Shown here: piece after piece, positions 24,793 to 35,791 of the stretch | Numbering within the stretch: the stretch's first letter is position 1 | Layout: every line of letters begins with the position of its first letter | DNA from: Thelonectria olida | Lineage: Eukaryota; Ascomycota; Sordariomycetes; Hypocreales; Nectriaceae | Length of the DNA stretch: 64,000 nt | Direction of reading: 5' to 3' | Assembly (NCBI GenBank): GCA_020736575.1 | Contig: JAGPYM010000057.1 | Location: forward strand, 62,001-126,000 | Notes under the pieces: generated by a model | Told to the model about the DNA's origin: nothing | Seen by the model: the letters and a program-made list of their open reading frames with translations, nothing else | Databases searched by the model: none | Position numbers and translations under genes: made by a program

Positions 24793-26184
24793 CTATTGGG
24801 TATCCTCATAGGTGACGTTCCACGCCACCTCCTTATTGATGATCATATCTTGACTGCCAGTCCTGGAGCCTCCTGCTTCTTCTGATAGATTCTCCTGGTC
24901 ATTGCCGCCGTGGTAATATGCCGCTGTGGTTTGATTCGAGACCTGGTCCAGCCTCCAGTTGTGCGGTCCGCCACGGGGCTCGCTTTCAGAGTGATTATGG
25001 GCCGAAACGGACGTCGATGCTACTGCAGTTGCCGCTGCTGCAAATGAGGCAGCCTTAGAACGATGGTTCTGAAGTGACTGAAGGGCGTACACATTACTTG
25101 ATCCGTACATGGTGGGGTCGGAGGCGAGTGGAAAGCCCATGCCTATGGAGAATGATTTCAAGAAGTTCCTCAGATTTGGCACAGTGGCAGAAACGAGGGA
25201 CCAAGCAATCATGGCCTGTTGAAAGAGCAGACTGTTTGTGATGGCAAATTGAGGCTCAGTAGAGCCTGGGTATTTGCCGAAATACGCCAGATGAAGGGCT
25301 GAGAGGGCGATGAGCGGTATGCGGAATGAGAAGGCCGTGACAACCTGACACTTGCGGGTGAATGACATACTGACGGTCCAGGACAGTTGTACAACGAGGA
25401 GCCAGGTAAGGAACTCGGTGAAGATGTCAATCGCCGTGATCACGGCCCAACGTGTATCCTAGAATGAATTCTCTGGTTAGGGATCTGATGATGAGGCTCC
25501 AAGAGTTAGACGCGTTTCCTTCGTACCTGGTTGGGGCATTGCGTGACGTTAGTCAGAGCCAATAACGCATCGGCGCGGCAGTTGACTAGTAATGCCACGC
25601 AGGAGCCAACACCCCATGCCGTACTGAGCACCATCAGTCCGATGCAGAATGGTTTACTGTTTCCTGGCCTGGAGCCAATGATGCGTAGGATGAGGGCGAG
25701 GACAGAGCATTTGGCGAGGCTCAGGGCCAGAAGGCAGAGAATAACGGCTGCGAGAGTGGACTGGCAGTAGACTTGTTAGCTGATGACAGTAGTGGCCGCG
25801 CTCGGAGGCTTACTTTTGAAGTTGTCGCCCATTGTTCCGTTGGCGTAATAGAGTTAAACTTGCCGAGGCCATTACTCAAGCCAACAAACATAGCGATCGA
25901 TTGGGCTAAATGTAGGACCTAGGTAATGATTACTTCATCAATTTTGATACCGAATGCCATCCAGGTGAGATCAGCTTCCTTACCATTGCTAAAGCAATCA
26001 GGATGTCATCGAAACCGAACATCTGGTATTTGATGTACGCCCTTGCTGTAGCCACAAGCGAGCTGTAGATCAGCGACAAGATTGTTACAATCCACAACTG
26101 TCCGGCATGGTCGTTGAACGCAACAGGCGAGAACCGAGGCAAATCACCGTTGGAGGTTTCTGGATCCATGGATATGGGAGCCAT
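24793..26184 (-). CDS. fungal rhodopsin-domain (PTH11-like) integral membrane protein
   Basis: Model: complement(join(24793..25458,25527..25760,25814..25918,25984..26184)), 401 aa; every exon is a multiple of three and every intron GT-AG. The N-terminus (MAPISMDPETSNGDLPRFSP) precedes a first helix, then YIKYQMFGFDDILIALAM, where GFDD replaces the usual WDD loop motif. The later helices include KCSVLALILRI and WAVITAIDIFTEFLTWLLVV, and the region FLKSFSIGMGFPL is typical of the family end before a 100-residue hydrophilic tail rich in Ser, His and Asn. Seven helices are predicted. Such proteins are orphan receptors-like membrane proteins; ligand unknown. ATG at 26184 was preferred over 26226, which only adds 14 unlikely residues. 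Confidence 0.85.
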
Positions 26185-27034
26185 GTAAGTCCAGCTCGAG
26201 AGAGGCGAGTGTTGATAGCATTGCACGACTGAAAAAAAAACGCGGAACAGACGTTCTCAAGAGGCAACGAATGGCCATTAATCGCTTTGTTGCACACTTG
26301 CGGCGTAGCTCATCTACGACATCAGCTTGACGTAGTGAAGGGTCTGACGCCCATGGATGGGTGTGTGTTCAGGCTTTAAGATGACGCCATGGCATATTTG
26401 GCTTTCAGTGTCATGTTGCACAAGATCCTGGGGGCACACGAAGGGCTGAGGGAAGTGGTGTTCGGTCAGATGTTGCGGAACAAAAGGATTTTGCCTCTTT
26501 CCAGTGCGTATCATATGCACGATGGTGGCGAAGCCTGGCCAGGTCCGTTGCATTCAGGATCACAAAAGCAAAAAGCATTCACACCTTTTGAAAGGCTCAT
26601 TTCGGAATTTACTCATGACCCGAAAAAGTCCATTCCTGGCCGGAAGCCACATCGTAGGAGGAGTCTGAGCCCCCTGCAGCCTGCGGCACAGCACGGGACA
26701 GAGGTTGCATCAGGACCAACACGCCGCACACCAAGCCACATTGGAGGGGGCTCGAGCTGATGTGTCAGATGTGATTCAATCCCACACCAGGTTGCCGCTA
26801 TCCCTTATCCTGTTGCAATGTTTGGACACAACACGGGTACCTGGGTATTTCTTCTCCTCGTCGTGACTGTCTGGCCATGCATGTCTACCGCACGCATTCC
26901 TGTTCCTGCATTACCCATGCGAAGCCAGCTATAGCTTCATTTTCACATCTCTCTGCCCCTTTTCTTTCTTTCTTTTCTTCCCTTCTTTTCTGGCGGATCC
27001 AGTGCTGCCAGAGGGACTAGGAAACACCGCGAAA
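26185..27034. other. divergent intergenic region
   Basis: Promoters of the minus-strand rhodopsin-like gene and the plus-strand permease. A 124-codon plus-strand ORF at 26389-26760 is open by chance as far as I can see: no splice extension, no similarity. A pyrimidine-rich tract (CTTTTCTTTCTTTCTTTTCTTC) at about 26960-26985 precedes the permease start, as is common in fungal promoters. Confidence 0.45.
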
Positions 27035-28805
27035 ATGCCAATTGACGATAAGGAAATCCCCGGCGTGCACGATGCCGCCATCGGCCACAATGACGATGTC
27101 GCCGATGAGAAGAGAGGAAACGCGGCCGACCGCGCGGATATGTACCGTATGGGCAAGGTCCAGGAAATGAGGGTTTGTGCCAGCAACTGTTGACATTTGG
27201 CCTGTTGAGTTTTGTTAACGCGACATTGCACAGAGGAATTTCCGCTTCCTGTCCATCTTTGGCTTTTCTATGATTCTCATGGCGTCGTGGGAATTCTCAC
27301 TGAGGTAAATTATGCTGACGGAACTCTCTGCGTGCCTTAGCTGTTGGTCAACTAACTAAGCCTGTTGCTCAAAGTGTCGCTACTATCGGACTTATCAATG
27401 GCGGCACCGCCGGTTTGATCTGGATGTTTTTCATCTGCTGGGTGGGCTTCCTTTTGGTGAACTCATCGATGGCCGAGATGGCTTCAATGTGAGTAGTCTC
27501 CAATCTGAAAAACGCCCTCTCTGGACGTGCATCACCAAATCACTAACATCAACATTCTACAGGGCTCCCACAACCGGAGGACAATATCACTGGGTATCCG
27601 AATTCGCGCCGCCACAGTACCAGAAGTTCATCAGCTACCTCATGGGATGGATGTGTGTGCTCGGCTGGCAGACGTCCTGTGCCTCCTCGGCGTTCATTGC
27701 TGGCACGCAGATCCAAGGCCTCGCCGTCCTGAACTACCCCGACTATGTCCCCGAGGCCTGGCATGGCACGCTGCTCACTGTGGCCGTTGCTGCTTTCGCG
27801 GTGCTCTTCAACACCGTCCTGGCCAGAAAGCTGCCGTTGATTGAGGCTCTGGTCCTCATCATTCACATCTTCGGCTTTTTTGGCATCCTTGTCGCTCTCT
27901 GGATTCTCTCGCCGAGAGCCGATGCCAAGGCTGTTTTCACCGAGTTTAGTGATGGCGGAGGTTGGGGCAGCCTGGGAGGCTCAACCCTCGTGGGCATTCT
28001 TGCGGGCATATTGCCACTGCTGGGTGCCGATGCTGCTGTCCACATGTCCGAAGAGCTGCGCGATGCCAGCCGTACTCTGCCCCGTTCCATGATCTTGACA
28101 ACCGTCTTCAATGGCGCTTTCGGATGGATCATGGTTATCACGTTTTGCTTCTGCATAGGCGACCTCGGGGAGGTGATCACGTCACCAACCGGCTATCCCT
28201 TCATGCAGGTCTTCTACAACTCGACACAGTCAGCGAGCGGTGCTACCGCCATGGCCGTGTTCATCGTTGCCATGACAGTCTTCTCCAATCTGACCATGGT
28301 GGCCACGTCGTCGCGCCAGCTCTTCGCATTCGCACGAGACCATGCTGTTCCCTTCAGTCCTTGGTTCTCCAAGGTGCCGGCAGGATGGGATGTGCCCATC
28401 AATGCCATTCTGACGACTTTCCTCATCTCAAGCCTTCTTTCCCTCATTAACATCGGCTCCGCTGTCGCGCTGAACTCGATCACTTCTCTGGCAACAACAT
28501 CGCTTCTCTCCAGCTACATCGTCTCCATTGGCTGCATGATCTGGCGGCGATGGACGAAGAGTCCGCTTCTGAGCTCCAAGTTCAGCCTGGGTCAGTGGGG
28601 TCTTGCCATAAATATCGCCTCCGAGGCCTTCCTCGTCGTGATTTTCGTCCTGGCATTCATGCCTGGTAATCCTAACCCGACGCCATCAGAGATGAATTGG
28701 AATATTCTGATTTACGGCGCCGTTACACTGTTCTCTTTGGCATACTACTTCTTCCGTGGAATTCACCGGTATGAAGGTCCAGTCGCCTATGTCAGAACCC
28801 TTTAG
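27035..28805 (+). CDS. amino acid / choline / GABA-type permease (APC superfamily)
   Basis: Model: join(27035..27172,27234..27304,27375..27488,27563..28805), 521 aa, all junctions GT-AG and in phase. After a charged cytosolic N-terminus, MRRNFRFLSIFGFSMILMASWE and SVATIGLINGGTAGLIWMF form the first helices, typical of the fungal GABA/choline permease group; MASMAPTTGGQYHWVSEFAP is the conserved segment between helices 2 and 3. About 12 membrane helices follow, and HMSEELRDASRTLPRSM is the family loop motif. It should import amino acids or quaternary amines at the plasma membrane; the substrate cannot be fixed from sequence. The frame is intact. The 3' flank passes directly into an AT-rich island about 60 bases after the stop. 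Confidence 0.9.
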
Positions 28806-28859
28806 CTGTAGGAGGAGTATAGCGAGCCGCGTCTTTATAAGATGGCCATCCAAGTTTGA

Positions 28860-29180
28860 AAGTATAACTTAGTTTAAAAAGAATTTAAAATAACAGGCTT
28901 GTATTATAGAAATAGTTCCAAGCGAAATATTAAATATAATACTTTCCTACCTATTAAAACTATTTTAATACTTTATAAGTAAGTAATTTAGTATTTAAAA
29001 GCTTATTTATTAAAAAATGTTTTAAAAATTAAAAAAATTAAAAAATTAAAAGAATTTATAAATTTTTATTAATTAATTTCTTTACATATAAAATTTTAAA
29101 ATTGTTTAATTTTACTAATATATAAAACTTAATATAATTAAATATTAAATAAAACTTATATTAGTTAGATTTTATATTTC
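28860..29180. repeat. short AT-rich island (RIP-like)
   Basis: About 320 bases of almost pure A/T, similar in character to 1-1470, between the permease stop and unidentified sequence. No element ends are visible. Confidence 0.7.
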
Positions 29181-30170
29181 CGTTCTCTTATAGTTGTTAC
29201 AGTGCCTGGGACAAATAGACTAACTGTATCAATCGTCCCGGAGCCTACCGGGAGTCAGCTCAGTTACTCACCCTGACATGGTATCTTTTCGGCGTCAAAG
29301 CCAAGGTTCCGTTAAGCTGTCAACTTGGCATTGGTTGAGTGGATACATGTAGATCTGAGTGCAGAACAAGCTGATCTATCGCCGCAGGCTTGCAAGATTC
29401 GAATTCAGGAACTACGACCCCACTATATGCGAGAGAACATTTCAGAGTACCTGCAGCTGGGAGCAGTTAAGGCATTCTCCAGTTTATCACATCTATACGA
29501 CCTAGTGACTATCCGACCTCCCCTTGGAAAGTGAGATTAGAAGATTCACTTCTATGCCTTCAGAATGGGATAATGAGCCGCTGAATCTTATTACCCTGGA
29601 CGATTATAGCTCGCACCTTAGGTGTTCCTCATCGATTTATTCAATCACCATCAACTATCTGGACTCAGAAGCGAAACTATTCCGGTGGCTGAGTTGGCAA
29701 GCTCAGGAGGCGTCTCCGGTTCAACCTGATGCGTGCGGGGAGGAGCAGTGAAAGATACCAAAGGAGAAGTTGTCAGAGAATATCGTCCAGTGTTAGCCGA
29801 CACCCATCACGAAGCAGTTCAGACGTGGCTAAGGGCGTAGGTCTCTCATTGCGCGTGTATAGTATCAAGAGGGGCCCAGGAAGGGAGCTTGCACAATCAG
29901 CTAAGACATATGGTGTGAACTGGATGAATAGGGTCGCAAAAAAACAATTGGAAAGATGTCTACTTCAGACAGGCAGCGGCTTTAGAGTCCTATCGATGGG
30001 GGTGTCACACCAGAGGGGATGGCCATCTGGGATGGCGTCCACAGCATGCTTTGCGACTCGAATCGCATCTTCGAGGGTGGCCATTTCTCTCACAGCAAGT
30101 CTGTCTTAGAGAGTGAATCTCGCGGCGCTTTGAGATGAAAGGGACTATTCTTCGCTCTTAAGGAAAATGC
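29181..30170. other. unassigned sequence upstream of an NLR fragment
   Basis: Three plus-strand ORFs of 70-126 codons (29325-29534, 29524-29751, 29729-30109) lie in succession in different frames, which suggests a decayed gene, possibly the 5' part of the NLR relic that follows. No motif could be assigned. Confidence 0.35.
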
Positions 30171-30182
30171 CTCGCATCACAG

Positions 30183-30800
30183 CTCGACGAACTTTACTCG
30201 CCCATTCTGCAGAGGGTATCTATCGGCCAATCCTCCGAAATGCTTCCCCAGTTTCGACAAATCCTCAGCGTCATTGTCGTCCTAGAAATTCCGCTGCCAG
30301 TATCCGCCCTAGCACGCCTTCTCGACGTTTCTCGCAACGTGGTCCATGGTCAATTGAACATGCTCCACTCCGTCTTTGATATCCCAACCTCAGGTGTATT
30401 ACCCGTACAAGTCTATCACTCATCTTTTCGACAGTTCTTGCTCGAGCCAAGTAGTGAGTGTCCCGTGGATGTGAAGTCTGCCCATGAGTGGGTAGCGACC
30501 AGCTGCCTGCGCGTCATGAGCGCTTGCCTACGACGCAACATTTGTACTGTATCAGAGCCAGCACGAGATCGTGCGAGTATCAGTCCCAGCTCCGTCAATT
30601 CTTGCATTTCCCAAGAATTACAATATGCCTGCCGTTACTGAGCTATTCATCTGCAACGGGCAGGTGCACTTGAGGATGATGACGGACAGGTTTTCAAGTT
30701 TCTCAACCATCATTTTCTTCACTGGCTAGACACACTAAGTCTTATTGGAGATGCCCCAAAAAGCATCGTTATTATCCAGACCCTACAAGCACTAGTAAAG
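30183..30800 (+). pseudogene. NLR (NACHT-type) fragment, post-NACHT region
   Basis: The frame beginning LDELYSPILQRVSIGQ and continuing QILSVIVVLEIPLPVSALARLL, HSSFRQFLLEP and ISQELQYACRY is the conserved region that follows the NACHT ATPase in fungal NLRs of the NACHT-WD40/HET type. A TGA at about 30639-30641 sits where Trp of the CRYW motif is expected (TGG to TGA), and the frame then continues FLNHHFLHWLDTLSLIG to about 30800, where GTGAGC could start an intron. Neither the NACHT ATPase nor WD40 repeats are visible nearby. It is a second, independent NLR relic in the window. Confidence 0.75.
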
Positions 30801-30819
30801 GTGAGCCATTCCTGAAAGG

Positions 30820-31336
30820 AGCGAAACAAGACAAACTCTATTATAATGATGCTCGGTCAGATTCAACAAGATGGCTTCTAATGCAGATAGACCGCTGTAG
30901 CTCGCTTCCATCCCAAGGTGCCAGCGGTCGAGCGCTAGCTGTCAGATGGGCTGTCCTCGTCTAAGGGCCAAGCGCAACCTGTCAGCCCAGCTATACGAGC
31001 CGCCTTGTGCCCTTTGCAAGCTAGCCCGCTCTGATGCTAGCTATGTGTGACATAACACCACTTCTGGTCCACAGCCCGATTTAGGGCCTTCGTTACCATG
31101 TTAGCACACGAGGCATTATAGTATGTTAGGTTGTAGTTCATAGGGCATTATAGTACATGCTGGCGTAGTATAACGAATGTCATAAAGTAATATACTAGTA
31201 TATCGCATCACATTATGTAGTGTCGTAGCACACAGGATATACTCGTAGACATATCACAGTGTAAACTATATCACATCACACATGTCATGAGCGAACTCCG
31301 AAGACAAGAACAGGCCTATTTCCTCAACATGAAATG
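30820..31336. other. intergenic, no gene seen
   Basis: Contains low-complexity, AT-leaning sequence with imperfectly repeated words such as GCATTATAGTA (near 31113 and 31144). Forms the 3' flank of the MFS transporter gene. Confidence 0.4.
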
Positions 31337-32994
31337 TTATAGCTCCACAGCAAAACGCTCCCTAAGCCACCCTCCGTAACGATAGAAGAAAAATGGCACT
31401 GGAAGAAAAGCCACGCCTATAAAACCTAGGACGCTATTCCCCCACCCAAGTCCTAGGTCTGCATATAAAGACGGCCCTGCCAAAGGAATGAAAGCCGCAA
31501 AAAGAAGTCGGAGAATCACGTTCGCAGCCAACGCAGAGGCAGCAGCCTCAGGGCCAAAAGCATCCACCATGTAGAGCTGAGTTGGCATTATGACCCAGAG
31601 AAAGCCGAATCCAAAGAAGGAGGTGCCGATGATGGGCACGATCCAATGAGTCTGCTTCTCGGCTGCCCAGCCATACCAGAAGATGCCGACGGGCACGGCG
31701 GGCATGACCCACATCATGGGCTTCAGGCGTCCTTCAGGTTTGGGCGAATCTCCAAGTGCCTTTTGCAGCTTGTCGCTCACGGTGGCAAAGGCTCCGAGAG
31801 AGACGGCCATTCCAATTCCAACGCCGAGATATGACAAGCCAGAAACGCCGGCGGAGAATTGGTATTGTTCCTCAAAGACGGTGGGAAACGTGGTGAACAG
31901 CATAAAGAGGAGGCCGAAAACGAACGCGCACAGGAGGGAAAGGAGGAGCACGATTGGCGACAGGATGAGAAGTTTTGTTGGTCGAGTAATAGCGCGGAAG
32001 AATAGCTGGCGGGGGGTCAGGCCTCGATCCATCTTCGAAACCAGAGCAGCATTGCCAGTTTCTTTCCGGAGGCGAGCAGCTTTCCATCCTAGCAGCACGG
32101 CGGCATTGGTTTCGTGGAGGAAGAAGATTGATATGGTAAATGATACTCCTGCCTAGGTCGAACCGTCAGCGACTCGAGAATAGTAGGGATTGTGCTCTAC
32201 TCACTAGGATTATGATGATCCAAAAAGTCCATCGCCAGCCAATTGATTCGGACATAAAGCCACCAATAACTGGGCCCAAGACCTTGAAGGATCGTCAGTG
32301 TCATTACGGTTTGCGTGGGGTAATTCCACCTACTGGTCCCAGAAGTGGTCCTATGAATAACAGAGACATTACCCTCCCACGTTGAGCTGGCGGGACGACG
32401 TCGGCGACGGTTCCTCCGCCAACTGTCAATGGGCCCGAAGAAGCACATCCGGCAAGGAATCGAAAAACGAGAAACATGGCGGTGTTTTTGCCCAGCGCAC
32501 ATCCGATGATGAAGCCAATGTACATGACATTGCAGGTGTGGTAGATCACAAGGCGTCCGTACAGTTCGGATAGCGGTGCAATGAACATTGGCCCAACGGC
32601 GAAGCCGCAAAGGTAAATGGACACGGTGAGACTGACAATGGTGGAACTAGTGATATGGAACTCCTTAGCAAGCGCGGCAGCTCCAGGTGCAAACATTGTC
32701 GCGGCGAGGTTGCTGTGTGTGTATTAGTCAGTACAGGATTTGCTTCGCCAAAGGAGCGCAGGGACTGCCTTACGCAGTGAGCAAGAAAGCGCTGGCGAGG
32801 ACGACTTGGGTCATGCGTTTCCATTCTGGCCAGTTCTGCGGATTTTGGGGATCGTCTGGCCCATCCCAGTCGACGACATTGTCCTTTGTCTCTTGTTCAA
32901 TTGCGGTTTGGTCAGGCTCGCTAGATTGCTGGTCATGGTGGCCGTCTTCCGATATGGCCGGCTTCTCATGGGCGGATTCCAAGTCGGCTGCCAT
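31337..32994 (-). CDS. MFS transporter, drug:H+ antiporter (DHA1) type
   Basis: Model: complement(join(31337..32152,32205..32282,32334..32712,32774..32994)), 497 aa, four exons, all in phase. The hydrophilic N-terminus ends in VVDWDGPDDPQNPQNWPEWKR, the hallmark preceding helix 1 in fungal DHA1 exporters. SELYGRLVIYHTC is the loop 2-3 motif A region, and GPLLGPVLGPVIGGFMSE is antiporter motif C. Twelve helices are expected. Such proteins export toxicants or secondary metabolites, or take up small organic molecules, at the plasma membrane. It shares a 517-base divergent promoter with a Zn2Cys6 regulator (33512-35791), the usual arrangement of a transporter and its own activator, so co-regulation is likely. 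Confidence 0.9.
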
Positions 32995-33240
32995 GATATG
33001 CTGTCGAGGGTGGTGTGACTCTGGGATATTGGCGCGTGTTTGTTCACTGGTGCCAGGCTTTGCTTGCTATATATACCTATGAAGGTCGAGTAGGCGGCCG
33101 GACAACGCCCGGATGAAGAAGGCCGCGTGGAGGAGTCATAGCTGTAGTTCTTTGGGCAAGGGCTAATTACGCCAGCTACTAAATCCGCAAAATGGCCCGT
33201 AAATACGGAGCCAAACTGGACATTTGCTCAATAGAAGGGG

Positions 33241-33345
33241 AGCTTGGAGAGCGAGCGGACGCGGAGGGTCGGAGGAGCAGGCATCGTGGGCGGCGCACGG
33301 ACCCTCAACGCGGAGGGTCGGACGGTCGGATGGTCGGACGGTCGT
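33241..33345. promoter_or_regulatory. CGG-repeat array in the MFS/Zn2Cys6 divergent promoter
   Basis: Direct repeat CGCGGAGGGTCGGA at 33260-33273 and 33309-33322. A perfect 7-bp inverted repeat GACCCTC/GAGGGTC with a 6-base spacer lies at 33300-33319. A tandem GGTCGGAC-like array with 8-base period runs to 33344. Zn2Cys6 proteins bind CGG triplets in direct or inverted order, so this is a candidate operator for the adjacent regulator. That assignment is inference from position and motif. Confidence 0.5.
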
Positions 33346-33511
33346 TGCTTTCTCCATTGCCTCTCGGTTTGCGCCGCCAGACATCTTCTTTCTCTTCTTG
33401 AAGTGGCCGCGAACCTGTTTGAGAGCGGACCAGGGGACAGTTCCGCTTTGGGTATACCCAGATTGCCGTGTACGAGGTTGAGCTCCGCGAGCGCCCCAAT
33501 CCAGTCACACC

Positions 33512-35791
33512 ATGGCCGACAATGCTCAACGTCCGCGTCCGCCGCCAAATCGACGCAGAGACAAAGTCCAGCTTTCCTGCGACCCTTGCAGACACCGAAA
33601 GTACGTGCTCGATAGCCATCACAGAGTCGTCCACGCTTAACTTTGCCAGGCTGAGGTGCGACCGACAGCACCCATGCGGAGCTTGCTCAAGGCGTGGCCT
33701 CACCAGCTCCTGCAATTATGCGACGACATCTTCTTCTACGCCCGATGCTCAGCGGTCCGTTGCTCCGCGACAGTCCGCCAGCCTCCATGGCAGAATCTCT
33801 GAGCTGGAGAGCCTTGTCGTGACGCTCATGAAAGGCCAATCACTCCCAAGTCCGCCCGCACCGAAATCGCCGGGACGAAGCTCGCTATCATCCGCAGATG
33901 TGTTCCCTGAGATCCGAAGACCAAAGAAATCCCAAGATGAAGCTGCATCTCCGGCAGACCCTGGCACCCTAGAGGTGCGTGAGTCTGGAACCAGTTATGT
34001 CCAGAGTGTCCATTGGGAGGCCATTCTTACCAAAATCAGAGGACTGAAGGAGGACTTGGTCACTGATAACGAGGCTCCGCCCGGCTCACACTTGTTCTAT
34101 GGCCCGAACCGTCACGCAACTCGAGACGAAATACTGGCTGCTGTTCCTCCTCGCCCAGTTGTTGACCGCCTCATGGCCCTTCACTTCGATTCCTACATTA
34201 TCACTCCGTGTCAGTACATCTAACACTTTCTTTCCGCTCTCAGAGGCATTGACTGTGTGCTGTAGATCTCATTCATGGCAAGAAGTTTCTCCGAGAGGTG
34301 GGTTCTTTCTAACCTGGCTGATTACAAGCAGTCTGACATTTGACCAGTACGAAACCTTCTGGGAAGATCCGTCTGCAACTTCTATCGCTTGGATCGGTCT
34401 CATGTTCTCCATGTTATATATTGCTGCGCAGTTGCAGACCTTCACCATTGACTTCCCCGACGGACGAGCCGAATCGCTCAACGCGGAATATCTTACCATG
34501 AAGGATACCTTCCGGGAGAAGGCCGTTCAGTGTCTTATTCTCGCCAGGTATACGACGGGAGGACCATATATCCTGGAAACCCTCATAACGGTCCTTACTG
34601 GAGAGTACATACTCTTGAAAGATGGCGCTACCGATGGCTGGCTTTTGATCAGTATGATACTTCATCTTGCAATGCGCATGGGCTATCACCGGGACCCAGA
34701 TCACTTTCCCGGAATATCTCTATTCGAGGGTGAGATGCGTAGACGCATCTGGACTACAATCCTTCAATTAGATCTCGGTCTCTCCTTGGAGATGGGCCTT
34801 CCTCGAAGTGCCACAGATACCCACATCGATACAAAACAGCCCCGTAATCTGCGCGACTGCGATTTTGAAGAGGACACGACCGAGATGCCTCCGCCGAGGC
34901 CAGAAACAGAATGGACGCCGGTGCTCCCTCTCATTGCAAGGGGGCGACTGATAACAGCTCTCGGCTTGATTTGCGACGTCAACACCGATATTAACCCCCC
35001 TTCCTACGACGATGTCATCAAGGTCGACGCACTTCTTGAAGACGTGCACACTCGTGCTATTCCGCCCGTGCTGCGCTGGGACACTATGCCACACCCCATC
35101 ACGGATAGTCCAAACCTTGTGGTACAGCGGGTGAGTGTAGAAACGACCTACTACAAAGCACGCATCCTCCTGTACCGGAGAGCTTTGATCAGCTACCCAG
35201 TTCGACAGTCTCAAGAGCGGGGCAGGGAGTCGGTGCGAATTTGTTTAGATTCCGCACTCAAGATTCTATCGTTTCAACAGATGCTTCACGAAGAGTCTCA
35301 GCCATTTGGTCGTTTGTGTCAGCTTAGATGGAAGGTCACCCATATTTTCAACCAGGATGTTCTCCTCGCAACGAGCGTGCTCTGTCTCTACCTTCAAGAC
35401 GTCGATAAATTCGAACTGCCTGAGACTGCAGGACAGACAACGTGGTCGCCTAGGGCCGAAGAGATTCGACAACAACTAACGATCTCGCATAAGATTTGGC
35501 TTCAAATGAGTACGGCATCTGCGGAAGCTGGAAAAGTAGCGAAAGCTCTGAGCATCGTCCTTGGAAACACAGAAGCGTCTGCTGAGGACGGTAGCGGGCC
35601 CGCTTCTTACGACTTTCTGCCGGATTTTGATGCCATACCTCTGAATGATGGCGCAACGTTCAACAATCAATGTGAGAAGCACACTCGGTCATGCCGATTG
35701 CAACTAACAAAAAGACTTATCAGATTTTCCTTCTAGCTTCTACTCTCCTCTTTCTTTCTTTGATAATATACTGGAAACTCGGGGGACATAA
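33512..35791 (+). CDS. Zn2Cys6 transcription factor with fungal-specific TF domain
   Basis: Model: join(33512..33600,33650..34209,34266..34297,34348..35671,35715..35791), 693 aa; five exons, one only 32 nt, all in phase. The zinc cluster spans intron 1: CDPCRHRKLRC then DRQHPCGACSRRGLTSSC, spacing CX2CX6CX5CX2CX8C. A short coiled-coil-like segment (HGRISELESLVVTLM) follows. The middle homology region begins near YLIHGKKFLREYETFWEDP and contains AMRMGYHRDP and GEMRRRIWTTILQLD, conserved in PF04082-type domains. It is nuclear and most likely controls the adjacent MFS exporter gene, with which it shares a promoter. The last exon is inferred from a good donor (GTGAGA), a CTAAC branch and in-phase acceptor; without it the frame ends at 35736. 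Confidence 0.9.
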
